From Plantago major (taxonomy: Eukaryota; Streptophyta; Magnoliopsida; Lamiales; Plantaginaceae), in the NCBI GenBank assembly GCA_026545765.1, contig CM048841.1:93453352-93517351 (forward strand): a stretch of DNA of 64,000 nt. Direction: 5' to 3'. A program made the position numbers and the translations under genes. Within the stretch, counting starts at the first letter, position 1; the number at the start of each line of letters is the position of its first letter. Shown here in pieces: positions 21,219 to 34,312 of this stretch. The notes beneath the pieces were generated by a model. That model was not told the DNA's origin, did no database searches, and saw nothing but the letters and a program-made list of their open reading frames with translations.

Positions 21219-23402
21219 TTACCAAAGTAGTGCTTCCTCAAGACGTGCAATGAGCTTCTCCGCACTCATAGCACCTTCCTGAAATTGAGTGCATACAAGA
21301 TTAAAACCAAAGGAGGGAATAGTAAGACGATAATGTCCTTAGAAATCAAACAGTTGTCTCAAGAATGTGAATTCAAATTACCGGTAGACTTAGTTTTAAC
21401 TGGGAACATTAGATATTTATGAAGAGTTTAATACTTTAATTCAATTACAATCTGATGTCAGAATTTTTTTCTACCTTATGGTATGGAGTATGGACATTAG
21501 TTTAAACAATTGGCGCATTGCAAACATGATACAAAACAGACAAATCTGTGAAGGGTTAAGAATTATTGATGGAGCTAATAAAGCTGTTGCACACAGAAAA
21601 TCAAATACAATCGTCGTAAGGGCTGTATAATTGGAGCTAATATTAGGTTTAATCGAGCATCTATGCAATAATATGCTGTGTCTTGTCGAGCAATATTTTG
21701 TCCAAACAAAGACTAAAAAGAAAATTTGCTAGGTCTTGGACAATCTTTGCATTCGAGTTCTGGCCCACTAGATTATATTGTGGTAGCATATGGTTAGATG
21801 CTTAAATCTTCACAAAGATATATGAATCTATCAAAATACTGAACCAGCAGAAGTGGTAAAGCAGGACAAAACCATTATACTTACAAAGCGATCAATTGGT
21901 TTCCCATCCTTGAACAAAATGAAAGTTGGCAACGCCTGTATGCTGAATTTGTCTCCAAGCTCGGGATACTTCTCTGTGTCGATTTTCACTATTTGGACCT
22001 TATCTACCATTGAAGAGCCAACTTGCTGCAGAACAGGAACCATGAATTGGCAAGGACCACACCTACAAAACGTAGAAGCAAAATTGTAATACAGATAACA
22101 ATGATTATGCAACGCCCATGATGTTGCAGATAGGCCAGTGCTGCCTATTTATGAATCGTATCCATATCAATCTCGTGGAATTCTCATCTGGACACATGCT
22201 CCTTAAGACAGTGAAACAAACAACAGATAAATTACCAAGTAGCATAGAAGTCAACCAACACTGGTTTGTCAGCCGTTTCCAGGAGCTCATCAAAAGAATT
22301 ATACCTATGCAGCCTCGAAGCTACCTGATGGAATAACTCCAGTATTAGTTATCATAAAAAATTTAAGCTCAAAGTTTACAACATAAATAAATGGAATAAT
22401 GGATTAAATACTGATACAATTGACATTCATCACTTATATGACTCCCAAAACTGCCAGTGGACTTCATGATGTGAGTAGTTTTAACTGGCCAATACATTTA
22501 ATCATATATGACAATTTATGAAGTCTTTGCAAATATCTTGGGTAGCAACTAGCAACAAAGCAACGATTGCGTTACTTTACGTATTCCTTCTTAACAGTAG
22601 TTAGTACTTAAATATACCTTTATAGTATGTCAGAAAGGCTCAACTTGTACATGAGTTTAAGTGAACCTAGAGTAATTCTTTTCACTTTAAGTGAAGAGAA
22701 CTTGAATATCTGAAGCCTAAATACGCTCGGTCCTCACTTTGAATCGAACATCAGTCAGACTCCGTTTGCATACCGTTTCACAATTCAATATATGATAAGT
22801 AAGCAATCCACAGCAAGTACTTCCAGGGGCAGATCCAGGATTCGAACTTTGGTGGGGCGAAATGAAAATATTACATATAAAAATTTTCTTTTTCAAATTT
22901 TAGAGGGGGTGAACGCCCCCCTTATGCCACCTCCTGGTTCCGTCCCTGGGTACTTGAGTTCCATTTGCAATTTGAGTTCAAGTTCTTGTCTAAGAGATTC
23001 AAAGATCCAAACTTTAACAAATTGGAAGACTAACATATGCAAATATCCCTCATTTCAAACTCTTGAATTGAAAAATTCACTTCCAATTATAAAGGAAAAG
23101 CAGAACAATCACTCAAATAAGTCAAATACCCCTTCACAAGAACAACAAGAAATCCATTCCCAGCAAATCCCAGAGATTCAACAACGAAAAAATGAAGCTG
23201 AAATAACAAATTATTGAACAATAAAACACATTACCACTACAAGCTTTCGCTGTTGATGCGTGCTTAATTTGAGAGGTCGGGTTGGGAACATGAGGTCAGA
23301 GGGAAACTGGAGAGACGATAACTGAGATAGCCTCGAATTGGCCGGAGACGGTGACGCCACGGCCATTGTTGTTGGAATTGACGCCGTTGATGAAATCGCC
23401 AT
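21219..23402 (-). CDS. TRXY: Chloroplast thioredoxin y
   Basis: Four exons, 23402-23235, 22324-22236, 22062-21885 and 21278-21219, total 495 nt and 164 residues. Exon 1 is a Ser/Thr/Ala-rich, acid-poor transit peptide of about 55 residues. The mature domain runs from SFDELLETADKPVLVDFYAT to the C-terminus: WCGPC redox site split by intron 2 (Trp codon TG|G), then KVQIVKIDTEKYPELGDKF, the cis-proline loop ALPTFILFKDGKPIDRF, and EGAMSAEKLIARLEEALL. The WCGPCQFMVPVL variant and FKDG-P-DRFEG tail fit the y type, which reduces 2-Cys peroxiredoxin Q, methionine sulfoxide reductase and related antioxidant enzymes in plastids. Distinction from type x rests on these motifs. The exon 1 donor (GTG|GTAATG) is the likeliest of two adjacent options. 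Confidence 0.93.
22824..22948. mobile_element. hAT-like MITE inside thioredoxin y intron 1
   Basis: 125-bp element with inverted ends CAGGGGCAGATCCAGGA and, reversed, CAGGGACGGAACCAGGA. The 8 bp on either side (agtacttc and ggtacttg) match at six positions, as expected of an old hAT target duplication. Confidence 0.7.
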
Positions 23403-23520
23403 TTCTTCCTCTTGTTTTTGTCAGGTTCGAGAATAGAATAGAGAGCTAGCTGAGTTCGGATTGGAGATAGATAAAATGACTTCTAGTGTTCAGTCTTGAC
23501 TCCTAAAATAGGGGAGGAAA

Positions 23521-23730
23521 TATGAGGTTTGTTAGCCGGTGGGGTCGGGAGTCGAGTATGTTTACGAAGATTATGTATGAGGTTTGTTAGCCAGTGGGGT
23601 GAGTTGAGTCCGCTTACGAAGAGAGGTTTGTTAGTCAGTGGAGTCAAAAGTCAAGTCCGTCTAGGAAGAGTATATGCGTACGAGTATGAGGTTTGTTAGC
23701 CAGTGAGGTCAAGAGTCGATTATGTTTACA
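23521..23730. repeat. Tandem repeat, four imperfect units of about 55 bp
   Basis: The phrase gaggtttgttagccagtg starts each of four units between 23521 and 23730, followed by a variable gtcaagagtcgagtatgtttacgaaga-like part. It lies immediately upstream of the thioredoxin y gene, in its probable promoter. Confidence 0.85.
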
Positions 23731-23825
23731 TATAGTGATGAGAGACCATGAATATTCAGAGTGTTCATTCGAGATTATTTAGGCTTTAACATAATCCGTA
23801 AACAAAATAGGGTTCCATTATAATA

Positions 23826-23983
23826 CTTTCTCTGTTCCGAATTCAACTTCCCGCATTTCATTTTGAAACATTTAAATTTCAACTTCTCATTTTCTAAATG
23901 GAAATCTTTCATACTCTATTCAAATTCTCTTAAAACTTGTGTTTGGATTTATGATAAGTTCAATTCGGAGCGGAGGGGAGGGG
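23826..23983. mobile_element. Stowaway-type MITE
   Basis: 158-bp element with inverted ends (tctctgttccgaattcaactt against cctccgctccgaattgaactt) and TA flanks. The interior shares the catttcattttg words of the element at 16339. Confidence 0.75.
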
Positions 23984-25027
23984 TATGTAAGAACAAAAAT
24001 GACATCAGGCGAGTGTGACGAAGATGCCTACAAAATGGTTAGGGAGGTTGTAAATGATGATTGCATGTTACTTGACGTGAGGAGTATAAACACCCAATTC
24101 TTGAGGCGCCATAAAGTGGCAACAGCAACATAACCATTTTTTCTTCATTCCCTATTAATTAAACCAGCCTAGAAGCCAATAATAGGACACTTAGTCCATA
24201 TCAACAAGCAACGTATCTGCATTAGAGATGTTACCGAATTCGAAAGGAATGACTCTGACTCGTTAAGTTCGAATTTCAATGGCTTGATAAAAAAAAAATT
24301 ACTCCACTTTAAACAAATTCAACCTGTAGTATGTGATTGTTTATCTAACTAGTCGAGCTAGACTCGGACTTTAAAAGGCTCATTAAGACTCGATAGTTTG
24401 TTCCCTTTCATATTATACCTTATATTTCTATTTCATAGTTATTATGTTTTGTATCAAGTTCAAACTCGTTACAAGTCATTCGAGATCAAGTTTGATTAAA
24501 CCTCAAGAATGTATTAGGTTGTATTAGGATCAAACTCGTTACAAGTCATATAATACTCTAATACTCTGACTAGACTCGAGTCAACTCGTTTACCGGTGCA
24601 ATTGATATATTAACATATATTATTCGCACTGAGTTGAAAGTCAGTTTACGCACTATTGCCCCCGAATAGATTAGATACTAGAATCAGGATGGATAGATCA
24701 AATTTTACAAAATTGATAGCCAACACTTGAAGAAGAATCTAAAATGAAAATGACAAGAGAACAACTAATCAAATTTTACATTTATCTATAGGTTTATAAG
24801 CATTTTCATCTAATAATATATCATTGTGTATACAATGTACAACTTACTCTAAACCAAAATTCTCTCAGACCTCACAAACTAGAGCATAATCAAGTTGTTT
24901 ATGCACTCCACTCAACAAACAAATAAAACCCATAAAAATGAATTGAATAATAAATGATCATAGATATCTTCTTATCTATGTACACAAGGAATACTATACT
25001 ATCTGCTGCTGATATACTTGCTATATT

Positions 25028-28000
25028 TCAAGAACAAGGTAAACTGCATAATCTCCCAATTTGTATGAAAAGCCATTGCAATGGATTTGGACCACCCTCC
25101 TCATTATGTGAAGCTGTTGTTGGTAGCGGAATTTCCGGTGGCAAGTTTCGGTGAAACGCATCAACCGCTGCTCCCACACCGTCCTCCTTCTCGATGCATT
25201 CTGCTATTTCCACGGCACGGGATTTTACCTGGAGACGAAAATTTGAGTTGATCGAATAAATGTAACCTAAAAAGAGGAAACTATGCATCCAGTCTCATTG
25301 CGAGGAAAATTCTTGTATGGTGTGCATACCTCTGGCTCGAGCATGAACTGTATGGCATCTGAAAGTGATTCAACGGTGAGCTGTGATATGGGAATCGGGG
25401 CAGGTCCCAGACCTTTCTCATATACTCTCTCTCCCCAGAAAAACTGATCGCCGAAGAATGGAACTATGGTAGTAGGACACTGCAATAAACAAGCGGATAA
25501 TAAATCAAATCTACCTAAACATGTATGCATTAGCCGTTAGATAATCTTCCTTTTACTGAGTAGCACTAATAGATCATGGATAAGTGAAGAAAAAAGGTAG
25601 TCAGAAGCACTGTTTCAAAAATGATAACGAGACATACCCCTGCTTTTAGTCCAGTTGCTGTGGTTCCAGCCCCGCCGTGATGAACCTTCAGAAATGCACA
25701 TTTTCATTCAAGAGCAAATAAAAAAGGCAAATATCCAAGGGACTTAGTTCTAGACACAGGAATGACCATAAGGCCGTGTTGAAGCTTACCACAGCTGAAC
25801 ATTGAGGAAACAACCAGTCATGAGGGCAATCCTCGAGGAGGAAAACATTATCTGGAATATTGGAATCTGAAACAGATATGGAGTTCCTTCAGAAAAACCG
25901 CTATATACACATAACACCCGATATTGGAGAACATAAAAAGTTATAAACTAGGGGGTAGGCCACTAGGGGAAGATAAAGGATCGTTTTGTGGAGATTGTGG
26001 AAGCTGGAACAAAAGGCGTTCTGGAATCAATAGTAATGTAAAATAAAGAGGGAAGCAGAAGTAAAATGCTGAAAACAAGCTATGATACTTACGAGAACCA
26101 AGGTGTCCCCACCCGCGATCAATTATTCCTCTTTGTCCAGTAATTCTTAACGCTTCCAAAATGATATTTGTGGTTCTGCTCGAATCCTCCAGAGGCTGAA
26201 CAGAGAATCAATACTAGTAGTTAATTCACTAGCCAATTTCAAACTCTAGCAACATGTTGCATCAGGCAGGGTTCTGAATCAATAAATAAATCACAATCAT
26301 GGCAAAAAAAGGTCTTTTTTTGAGTAGCAAGATGGGATTCGCATTTCACGGAGAAAAGGCTAACGATTACAAAACAGGTAAATCTCCCAAACCTTCTTGC
26401 GAAACTGAAGTACCCTTCGTTAGTCTGTTCATTACAAATGCGAGGAATATAACGACAAACTAAAGACCCAAAAAAATGAAAAAAGATGTTTGATGTCTAA
26501 AAAAAATAGGGCCTACAAAAGAAAATTTATGATTACCGTTTTGGATCATATTTATCACAAATTAATTTAAACATACAGAATTCGATTATTTGAACAAGAA
26601 TGTGATTCGAGCCCCTACATAGGGCAGGGTTTAGATTCACACACGTAGAGAATAGGAAATACCAATAGACACACTCAAATGAAAATGCAGATCGTGATAC
26701 TTACACCTATGGCTATTATGTGACATTATTTTATTGCAGGACGACTTTGATACATGAGTATTGAATCAACAGATTAATTGCATATATAATTCTACCCTAA
26801 CATAAAGTTTCTTGAGTTACCATCGAATCCGAGAGAGTCAGAAGATAAATGTGCGAGAACTTATATTTAAACTAGGTTATAGGAGAAATTTGTAAGATAA
26901 GCATACCATGCTTCCAAACCCAATATAAATCGGTTTGGTTCCCTTTTGTATCCACTGAACAAATTCTTCACTTGGTTGGTACTTAGACCCAAGGTCTAAA
27001 AAGCAGTAACCAACAACATCAACCAGTGGACCCCAATCTGCGCACGAGTGATGCGATGAGTTATTAGCCAAGAAATAATTTTGGAAAGTATTTGTTTGCG
27101 GAAATCGAAATGCATTACCACAAATTGTGCAACTAATTAGTATGCAATAAGATGAGCTCACCGTTTGGCTTGGGGACAAGACTGGGACTCCACATGTAGC
27201 CGGTTGGGAGATGATAAATGGACCCATGGTATGTGCTGAAGTAGGCGATAGGAGCAAGCTTCAGCTTATTCCTGAAGTCATTAATATACCCTCTTATGCC
27301 CCACCATATCAGTAAATCCACTAGAATATATGACATCTGGATCAAGCAAAGATATGAAAGAGTTATTCATTACAACATGCTGTAATCTAAATTGAAATTA
27401 AGAACATCTTAAGAATATTGAACCATACCCAGTATCCCGCGTTTTGAGGTACACGTGCAAATGGATGAGGAAAGGCATATGTTGGCCTGCAATTCACTTA
27501 CATATGTAAACTGTCTTTCTCGTACTGTTTCATACTAGGAAAATAATTGCATTACAGAGAACCATCTAGTAGATGTCAATGTGTGATAATTATCAGATGA
27601 GATTTTCAAGTATATACTATGTAATTATTGACAATACCAGACTTAATACTACAATGCCAGCAAGTACAGATCAGGCTTACGTCCAAGGCATTGTGAAGTA
27701 GATGTGTAGGGGAACACCAAGGGCTTCAGCTACATGTGCATGTCCTGATAACATCAAGAACGAGGATATTTAAATTAGCAGCAGAATGAAATGTGCATTG
27801 TGGAAGTAAAAAAAAACTCTTTCAGTGCATTATAAACTTTAAAATCAAATTCCTCCTCCTTTTAGGTGCCGCATTAGGGACACTAAGGACATAGATTTCC
27901 AAGCGGCAGAAATAAAAGGAATTTGGAACTAACCATAAGCAGGAGGGTTTGCAATTATTGCTTGAGCGCCGAAAGGTTCACCAGTTATTGGATCTGGTTC

Positions 28001-30659
28001 TGTACACGCTGGAAGAAGAGACTCGATAATGGCCTTTATCTGTTTGCGCTGCATAGATATATCTCCTGGCGATGATGGAATTAGACCCTTGTTTTTGGCC
28101 ATATCTACAGTTACAATATAACTAAATAAACAGTCGCAATCAAAGAACCATTCAGATGTAATTGATGCTAAATCAAATTACAGCACAGGCACAAAGTTAA
28201 ATTATCAGAAACTTCAGTTATATATAACTACACTTTGGAATATGAAACACACTGCCCAGTTCTAATCAACGCTCTGCTAAAACAGGATACCATAGTCAAA
28301 GAAGGGTAGTGATACATATAATGTTTCAGTTAAAAAAACTGACAACGCATAAGATTCACGATCAATATACAGGAGATAAATATGCTTAGACACATATCAA
28401 GGACCTCTTACATCCAGCCAAAATTCGAGGGTCACCACCAAGTGGGTAGAATTCTACTCCAGCTGACTTCACAAACCCACGGAAATTTGAATGAGTGGCC
28501 AACCTTACTTGATGACCATACTCCTGTGTCGAGACAGAGATACCGTTAGTTAGTATGATAAAAAAAAAAATACCATAAGTAGTTCTAAACATGTGAAGAG
28601 CACAATGTAAAATTCGACAAATAACGGTCACAAATATCAGTAAGGTACTATTTACAAATCCATATCCTGAATATGTTTCTAGACACATGAGATGAAGATT
28701 TCCATTTGACAGCTTTGTTTATTAAGTTCCTGGATGCATTAAAGTGTTTGACATACCTGAAGTCTCTTTGCCATGGCAAGAAATGGCTGAACATCACCTC
28801 TTGTTCCAACTACAAGCATGGCTATTTTCAGTTTCGAAATGGTTCCATTGTAGTCGGTGATGATGTAATCAACAGAGGCTGGAACTCCCTCAACTGGGTC
28901 TCGCCTGAGCTCTAGTAACTCGGAAGCTACAGGAGATTCCTTGGTGAGGTCAACCTCCACTGTCCCATCAGTCTGAATCTTCACTAAATCCACAATCAAT
29001 TTTCTCTGGATAAAATAACAGAATAATTTGAAGTATCAATCCCAGATAAATTCAATTCATTGCACTCTATATATCAAAGGTGAATTGCTATGTGGATAAC
29101 ACTAGCCAATAGCATAAAAGAGCACATATAGGCCATCAAATCCATGGACAAATACATAATGTCATTTGTACAATCTCACCTTCTCATGCTCAGTGAGTCT
29201 ATCCAATTTAAGATCGGGCCTTGGACTGCTCCAGCTCTCGGTCATAGATTTTGAAAGTGCAGCCTCGTGACTTTCAAGGAATAGATTTCTCTGCACAGGG
29301 GCTGTGACGCAATGATCCAAGCCTTAAAAAATCAAGAATTATGCTCAAGTGAGATTACCAATTAAAACAATTTATTAAAAAAGATTAAAGAATTTCTAGC
29401 TACATCATCTGTTAAGGAAAAACAAGTAAAAGGCCATGTCACAAAAGATATGTTTGATGTGACGAAATCTGTCATCTGAAATGCCTAAATCATAACAGTG
29501 ATATTTCCAGCAGAAGTTAGAAACTCAAACAGACTAATCAATAATATCGAGGGCATGACACTTGCGCAAGTACTACTTTCAAGGATTCCTGATTATGGTA
29601 AAGAATTAAGTTATTAAACCCAATCTTCTATTACTGACAGAACTTTTTCTGGACTGGTGCAGTCTTTATAGTGTATTTTGGCATGATTTGTCCACAAAGG
29701 AATTTAACATTTAGTGCAGCATTGTAGGAAAAAAAATGGCTCCTCATCTGTGATAAAATTGTTTCATAAAGACCAACGAAAATGAATGAAAAGATTGCAA
29801 CAGTTTGATCAGTATTAACAGAATATGGAAGTTGCAAAAAAGAATGCAATGTGCGACAGTGATATCTGCTTCTAAAAAGATGCACGTATAACAACCAAAT
29901 AAAGTGATATGATGTAAGCGATTCAAATGCCTAACTAGTAATGACACAGCATGCCATTACGTACATGTTTTACTACCGCACACCTACCATAAAGTTCTAA
30001 TTGTAAGTGCCGATACGAAATGATAGCTCAGAGTTCTAACAAAACAAAAGGTGAAGAAGAGTTGGAGAATATAGTCCCTGTGAGGAATTACTCCACTATT
30101 TCTTAATTCCCTCAATCTTTATCCTCTGAAAATTAGTTGAGTGCATTACAACATCAAAATTAGGTAAAGGATGAACACAATTCTTTAACTAGTTCAAATA
30201 CCAGCTCTTATAGCTTAAACAAGAACCTGTAAATGAAGCACACAGTGACATAATTCTCATGGTACAAAACAAAAGCAGCAAGTGTTGATGCTAACCTCTA
30301 CGCACACGTGGTGAAGGACTAATACTTTGATCTTTTGACTGAGAAGTCTCTACAGGCGATCCCTGAGAAAATGTGCTATTGAAACGATTGGCTCTAGGAG
30401 TAGAGTACGAATCTGATTGCTTGTCTAATGTAGACGAGACACTGGTCCTTTGTTCTTCAAAATTATCTACTTCTAGTGAACCATCTCTATCCTCCTTTAC
30501 CGACATTAAACCACCAGGACTGAACTGTTCATCCAGTGACTTGATTTTGTGAACTTGACCATCATAGTTAATCATGTCCAAACTCATCGAGACCTCCTGT
30601 CTACTATCAATAAGCTTCTCTGAAGCTTCTGGCAGCTTATGAGTCCCGTTACTACCCAT
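25028..30659 (-). CDS. UGT80A2: UDP-glucose:sterol 3-beta-glucosyltransferase
   Basis: Fourteen exons: 30659-30296, 29322-29180, 29005-28757, 28523-28412, 28104-27934, 27744-27681, 27486-27429, 27336-27162, 27037-26907, 26195-26093, 25866-25790, 25685-25638, 25479-25330, 25228-25028; 2046 nt, 681 residues, all phases closing. The enzyme glucosylates membrane sterols, chiefly sitosterol, on the 3-hydroxyl to give steryl glucosides. Exon 1 is a Ser-rich disordered leader. The GT28-type N domain begins KIAMLVVGTRGDVQPFLAMA and continues VRLATHSNFRGFV and FYPLGGDPRILAG. The UDP-sugar site is HHGGAGTTATGLKAGCPTTI then PFFGDQFFWGERV. The acidic and Trp-rich C-terminus (LQWLFIQIGRLC) resembles UGT80A2 more than UGT80B1. 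The longer open frame upstream begins at a TTG, so the ATG at 30659 is the start. Confidence 0.95.
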
Positions 30660-30712
30660 CTCATTGGATTTACGACAAAACAAACTTAATTCCTCCAGCA
30701 ACTACTCCAATT

Positions 30713-30732
30713 TCAGCTCAACCCCATAACAT
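30713..30732 (-). promoter_or_regulatory. Two overlapping minimal uORFs in the UGT80A2 leader
   Basis: A leader exon starting after an acceptor near 30740 holds two out-of-frame ATGs (30732 and 30727), each opening a four-codon frame closed by TGA. They end about 55 bp before the main ATG and could modestly lower translation. Their use is inferred. Confidence 0.45.
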
Positions 30733-30739
30733 CAAACCT

Positions 30740-32917
30740 CTGCATTACAATATGCATCACAATTAGCTATACAATCAACACTAAGTAGAACTTTGCGCCT
30801 CAAACTTTACGAATTCACGCAGAAAACATGCAATAGCACAAGTACATCATGCTTGTGGCTCCACTAATACCGGAGAAGCTACAGACTTTACAAATTAGGT
30901 TTAAAAAGTACAACACTATAACCAACAAGTTCAACACGCAAAACTACAATCCATTGCCGAATATTCGGTAAAGACTTGGATCAAGTTTTAAAAAACTTAA
31001 CAGCAAGAATTCAGCTCAATAAGTAAAAATCGATAACAGGGAATTGTACCCAAATAGCAAACTGAGTTGAAAACTAACAGAACCGATCGATTACAGCAGA
31101 ATTCAAGAAACAATTACGTACATAGCAGTGAATTCAGTAGGGCAGATGAAGCTAGTACAACAATATCAGCATACAAGTCGAAAAAAGAAACCTTTTTTCA
31201 GCTTTTGAACAGCTCAACCTAATCGGAGATAAGCAAAAACCTTGGAATTTCCGACAAGACAAATAATACTGAGCAAAAACCGGTAGAGGGTTTTTCAGTA
31301 GTCAAAATATCCAGGACTCTTATGGGTCTTTTTCATATTATCATCATCGTATAAATACGGCCAAACGCAATTAAGATGACTTGTCAAACAAAAATTGAAA
31401 AGATTTAATTTTTAATTGACAATACAGCAAAAAAAGTTGGAATCTTTACCATAAAAGCTGCTTGCTGGCTGCTGATTACTAGTTGTGGTTAAAAAGTTGG
31501 ACAGATTTTTACCTGTATTTATAATTTTATAGTACTCTACTACAGTTCAAGAATGAAGGAAAAAGTAGTAGTATCTTTTTGGAAAAAAGAGTTCGATGAC
31601 GGATTCGTTTTTTCTTGAAAAAGAAGCAGTTTGACTGGAAACAGCTCCTTTATTAGTTAACAGATTGACAGAAGATTTGAAAATGAATCCATTTGCAATA
31701 TTTGTATGGAAAGTAAGTAAAGTAATGATGGTATGATATGATCCAGCAAAGCAGAATTTAGGTAGCTGGCAATGGCAGAAGTGAGATAGATGCGTTTGAT
31801 TGGAGGAGGTTGGAGGTTGGTAAGTAACGTGACCATGTTATGGAATTGAATTGATTGATTATTGTACTGTTTCTTGCACAGAACAAAAAACAATTCCAGT
31901 TTAGTAAATGGGGTTGATTGCTTTCTGGACTGTTGAAAACGTGAAGTAATTGTGTTGAGATATTGCTTCTGTGGTTGTTATTGTCATGTGGATGATCAGA
32001 TCCAACAAATTCCATTTCCAAATTCTTCAGATTCTGATGCTTTCTTGGCTGCTACTTTTTTGTGATGTTAGGGCCCGACGGGTTCTGTGTAATTTGAAGG
32101 TTGACCGCACATGGGGAGTTGATTGATAGTGTGCAATTTGCCAACCGGAGAGACGATGCGTGTATGGGATTTGCGTGCTCCTTGGTTAGAACTTAGAATG
32201 TCTAAGAGGTCCAAATGATGAAATGGTTCAGCATATACGCGATTCGCTAAGCCATTTCGGGTTGCAATCTAAAATTCACCATCTTGTGCGATTAGAAGTG
32301 CTGAGGGACCTTGTGCATTTCGGAATCGTGCATAGATGTGCAATTCGGACAAGACTTAGAATTGCACAATAGCGCGTTCGATTTGGACTGCCAGGCATCG
32401 CGATATACTGTCAAAATGCAATTCACCAACTTAAAACATTGATTGAGTTTTGACATACGATTTGAAAACATTGACCGATATTTTGTGATTGAAACCACTC
32501 ACACTCTTAATGACTCTGTGCTTTTGATGGGATGAATAGGTAATGGCAGGATAACATTCGCTGAGTAAATGTGAGCCGCCTAAACTGACAATGAACTCGC
32601 ATAGTGTTTTTGCTCGAGAGTGCAAAAACCGAATGTGTTCGGATTATAAAAACCGAATGTGTTTTTTGGCAAACAAAGACTCGGGGAGAGCTCAACAAGA
32701 CCAAACGGCTGGTGTTACGTGTTGGGCTGATAGCTCATGTCCAAATAGGAATACCCAAACAAGGCCCAGTTAGTAGGTGTAACCGTGTAAGGACACAAGT
32801 TCAACAAGAAAGTAAGTTAGCCCATTAGCTAATATCACCAAAAACTTGAGCCCATATAAAGGCCCCATCCCACCAAATCAAATAGGCACCCTACAACACC
32901 ACATTTGTTACATTATA
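30740..32917. other. UGT80A2 leader introns/promoter and spacer
   Basis: No protein gene supported. The first 1 to 1.3 kb likely contains leader exons and the promoter of UGT80A2. The part 32100-32500 has repeated words (gtgcaattt, ttgacc) related to those near 770-930. A 16-bp phrase aaaaaccgaatgtgtt is tandemly repeated around 32625-32660. Confidence 0.4.
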
Positions 32918-33136
32918 CCCCTTCTCCCAGTTTCATTCATCCATATTCCATTTTATTCCGTCCCAAATTCAATTACTCATTATTTTAATGGAAAATCTTT
33001 CTTCTACTTTATTCACTACCTCTCATACTTTATTCACTCTTTCTCCTACTTTATTCGATCTATTTCCTACTTTATTTACTTTTTTCTTAAAACGTGTGCT
33101 CAACCCCGCGGGTAATTGAAGCCGGAACGGAGGGAG
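32918..33136. mobile_element. Stowaway-type MITE
   Basis: 219-bp element ending ggaacggagggag with a diverged left end ccccttctcccagtttcat, TA on both sides. Interior carries repeated tactttattcact-like units as in the element at 16339. Confidence 0.8.
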
Positions 33137-33419
33137 TATTAAGGTTTCATTTGTTACATTTCAATCTCAATTACTATAACTCCATCATTATGTTTCATTT
33201 CGTACAACCTTAGCTTGATCAAGCCGGTAAAACTAAGTACTTTTGTTTTGTATATTTTCCATCGGACTGCAAGTCCCTTGGACCACTCGATTGGAGAGGC
33301 CATTGTGAAAGCCCCCCAAGATTCGATGATCAAAAGTTGATCTTCTCAATATTTATTGACAAGTCATTGGTTACATCATCAATGTTAATAATGATATACA
33401 CCACTCCATCAATAATATG

Positions 33420-33664
33420 AATTTTTTTTTCATTATTATTTCACCCAGATCCGCTACACGTCATTAATCGTTTTGAAAGACCGTTCTGACTTTTTGCGAC
33501 GGCTCTCCCAGTGGTGTTTTTTAAATCCACAAGGCTACTCGCAGCGGTATTTTTTACATCCACAAGGCTCCTCCCAGCGGTGTTTTTTACATCCACAAGA
33601 CTCGAATCCGAGACCTTGTTTAATGAATTTAAGTCCATTACCATTTGAGCCAACAACCATTGGT
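33420..33664 (-). mobile_element. tRNA-derived SINE with triplicated internal segment
   Basis: Read on the minus strand the element begins ACCAATGGTTGTTGGCTC, has an A-box-like TGGCTCAAATGG and a B-box-like GGATTCGAGTC, and ends in an A-rich tail with nine or more A. Both sides carry ATAATATG (33412-33419 and 33665-33672), a target-site duplication. Between the B box and the tail a unit of about 33 bp (ccacaaggct..cagcggtgtttttta on the plus strand) occurs three times, which is unusual for a SINE. Confidence 0.72.
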
Positions 33665-33672
33665 ATAATATG

Positions 33673-34312
33673 TAATTCATGTCACACATCAATCAATATC
33701 ATAGGCGGTCACAAAATTGACCTTAAGTAGTACTAAGAGATAATTTGCATTGCACACTTATAGAATCAAATACTAAAAGTGAATTTGGAATCATAATAGA
33801 TCATATCTATCATAAACATTGCAAATTCGCAAGTACCCCACTAGTCATGTTACCTCAAATGAAAGTACCATTTTGCCCCTAACAGTGAGTCAAGAAAGTA
33901 TAATTGGAACATGGACATTTTAACCCCAAAAGGACAAATCTTTCTCAAATTCTTGAAGAAACTGCTAGTAATAAATAGACAAATGTTGACCCCCGTTTAT
34001 ATTTAGATATCAATAAACATTACATGACAACAAATGTAGAAAAGTTAAAAACCACCCATACTTTCCCCTGTTGTAATACCAATACCACCAAACCTTAAAT
34101 TTGTCACCACATTTCTCTCATTTCCATGTCCAAACACCATTACCATTTCAACCAACACGATCAACATTCCAATACTATATCCTGATTGATTAGCTGCTAC
34201 TAGCCATCTTATCACTCATCAGTACACTACTCAAAAAAAAAAAATTATTTTATTTCTCACTGGTATCCGCTACAAACTAATCCACCAAGAAGATTAGTAA
34301 GTGTTTCAAGAA
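33673..34312. other. Upstream region of the MED26c-like gene
   Basis: AT-rich promoter side. No further feature supported apart from short A runs near 34235. Confidence 0.45.

Larger units (their letters stand above)
23403..25027. other. Intergenic region with tandem repeat and MITE
   Basis: Divergent upstream side of thioredoxin y and 3' side of UGT80A2. Apart from the tandem repeat (23521-23730) and MITE (23826-23983) listed separately, the sequence from 24000 to 25000 is AT-rich with no gene I can support. Confidence 0.45.

Noticed and set aside
30660-30701. Fourteen-codon upstream extension of UGT80A2
   Set aside because: It opens at a TTG, with no upstream in-frame ATG in the exon.
34301-34312. 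Upstream extension of the MED26c-like frame
   Set aside because: The extension begins at GTG, and the conserved MDLEEFRS start follows 12 bp later at an ATG.
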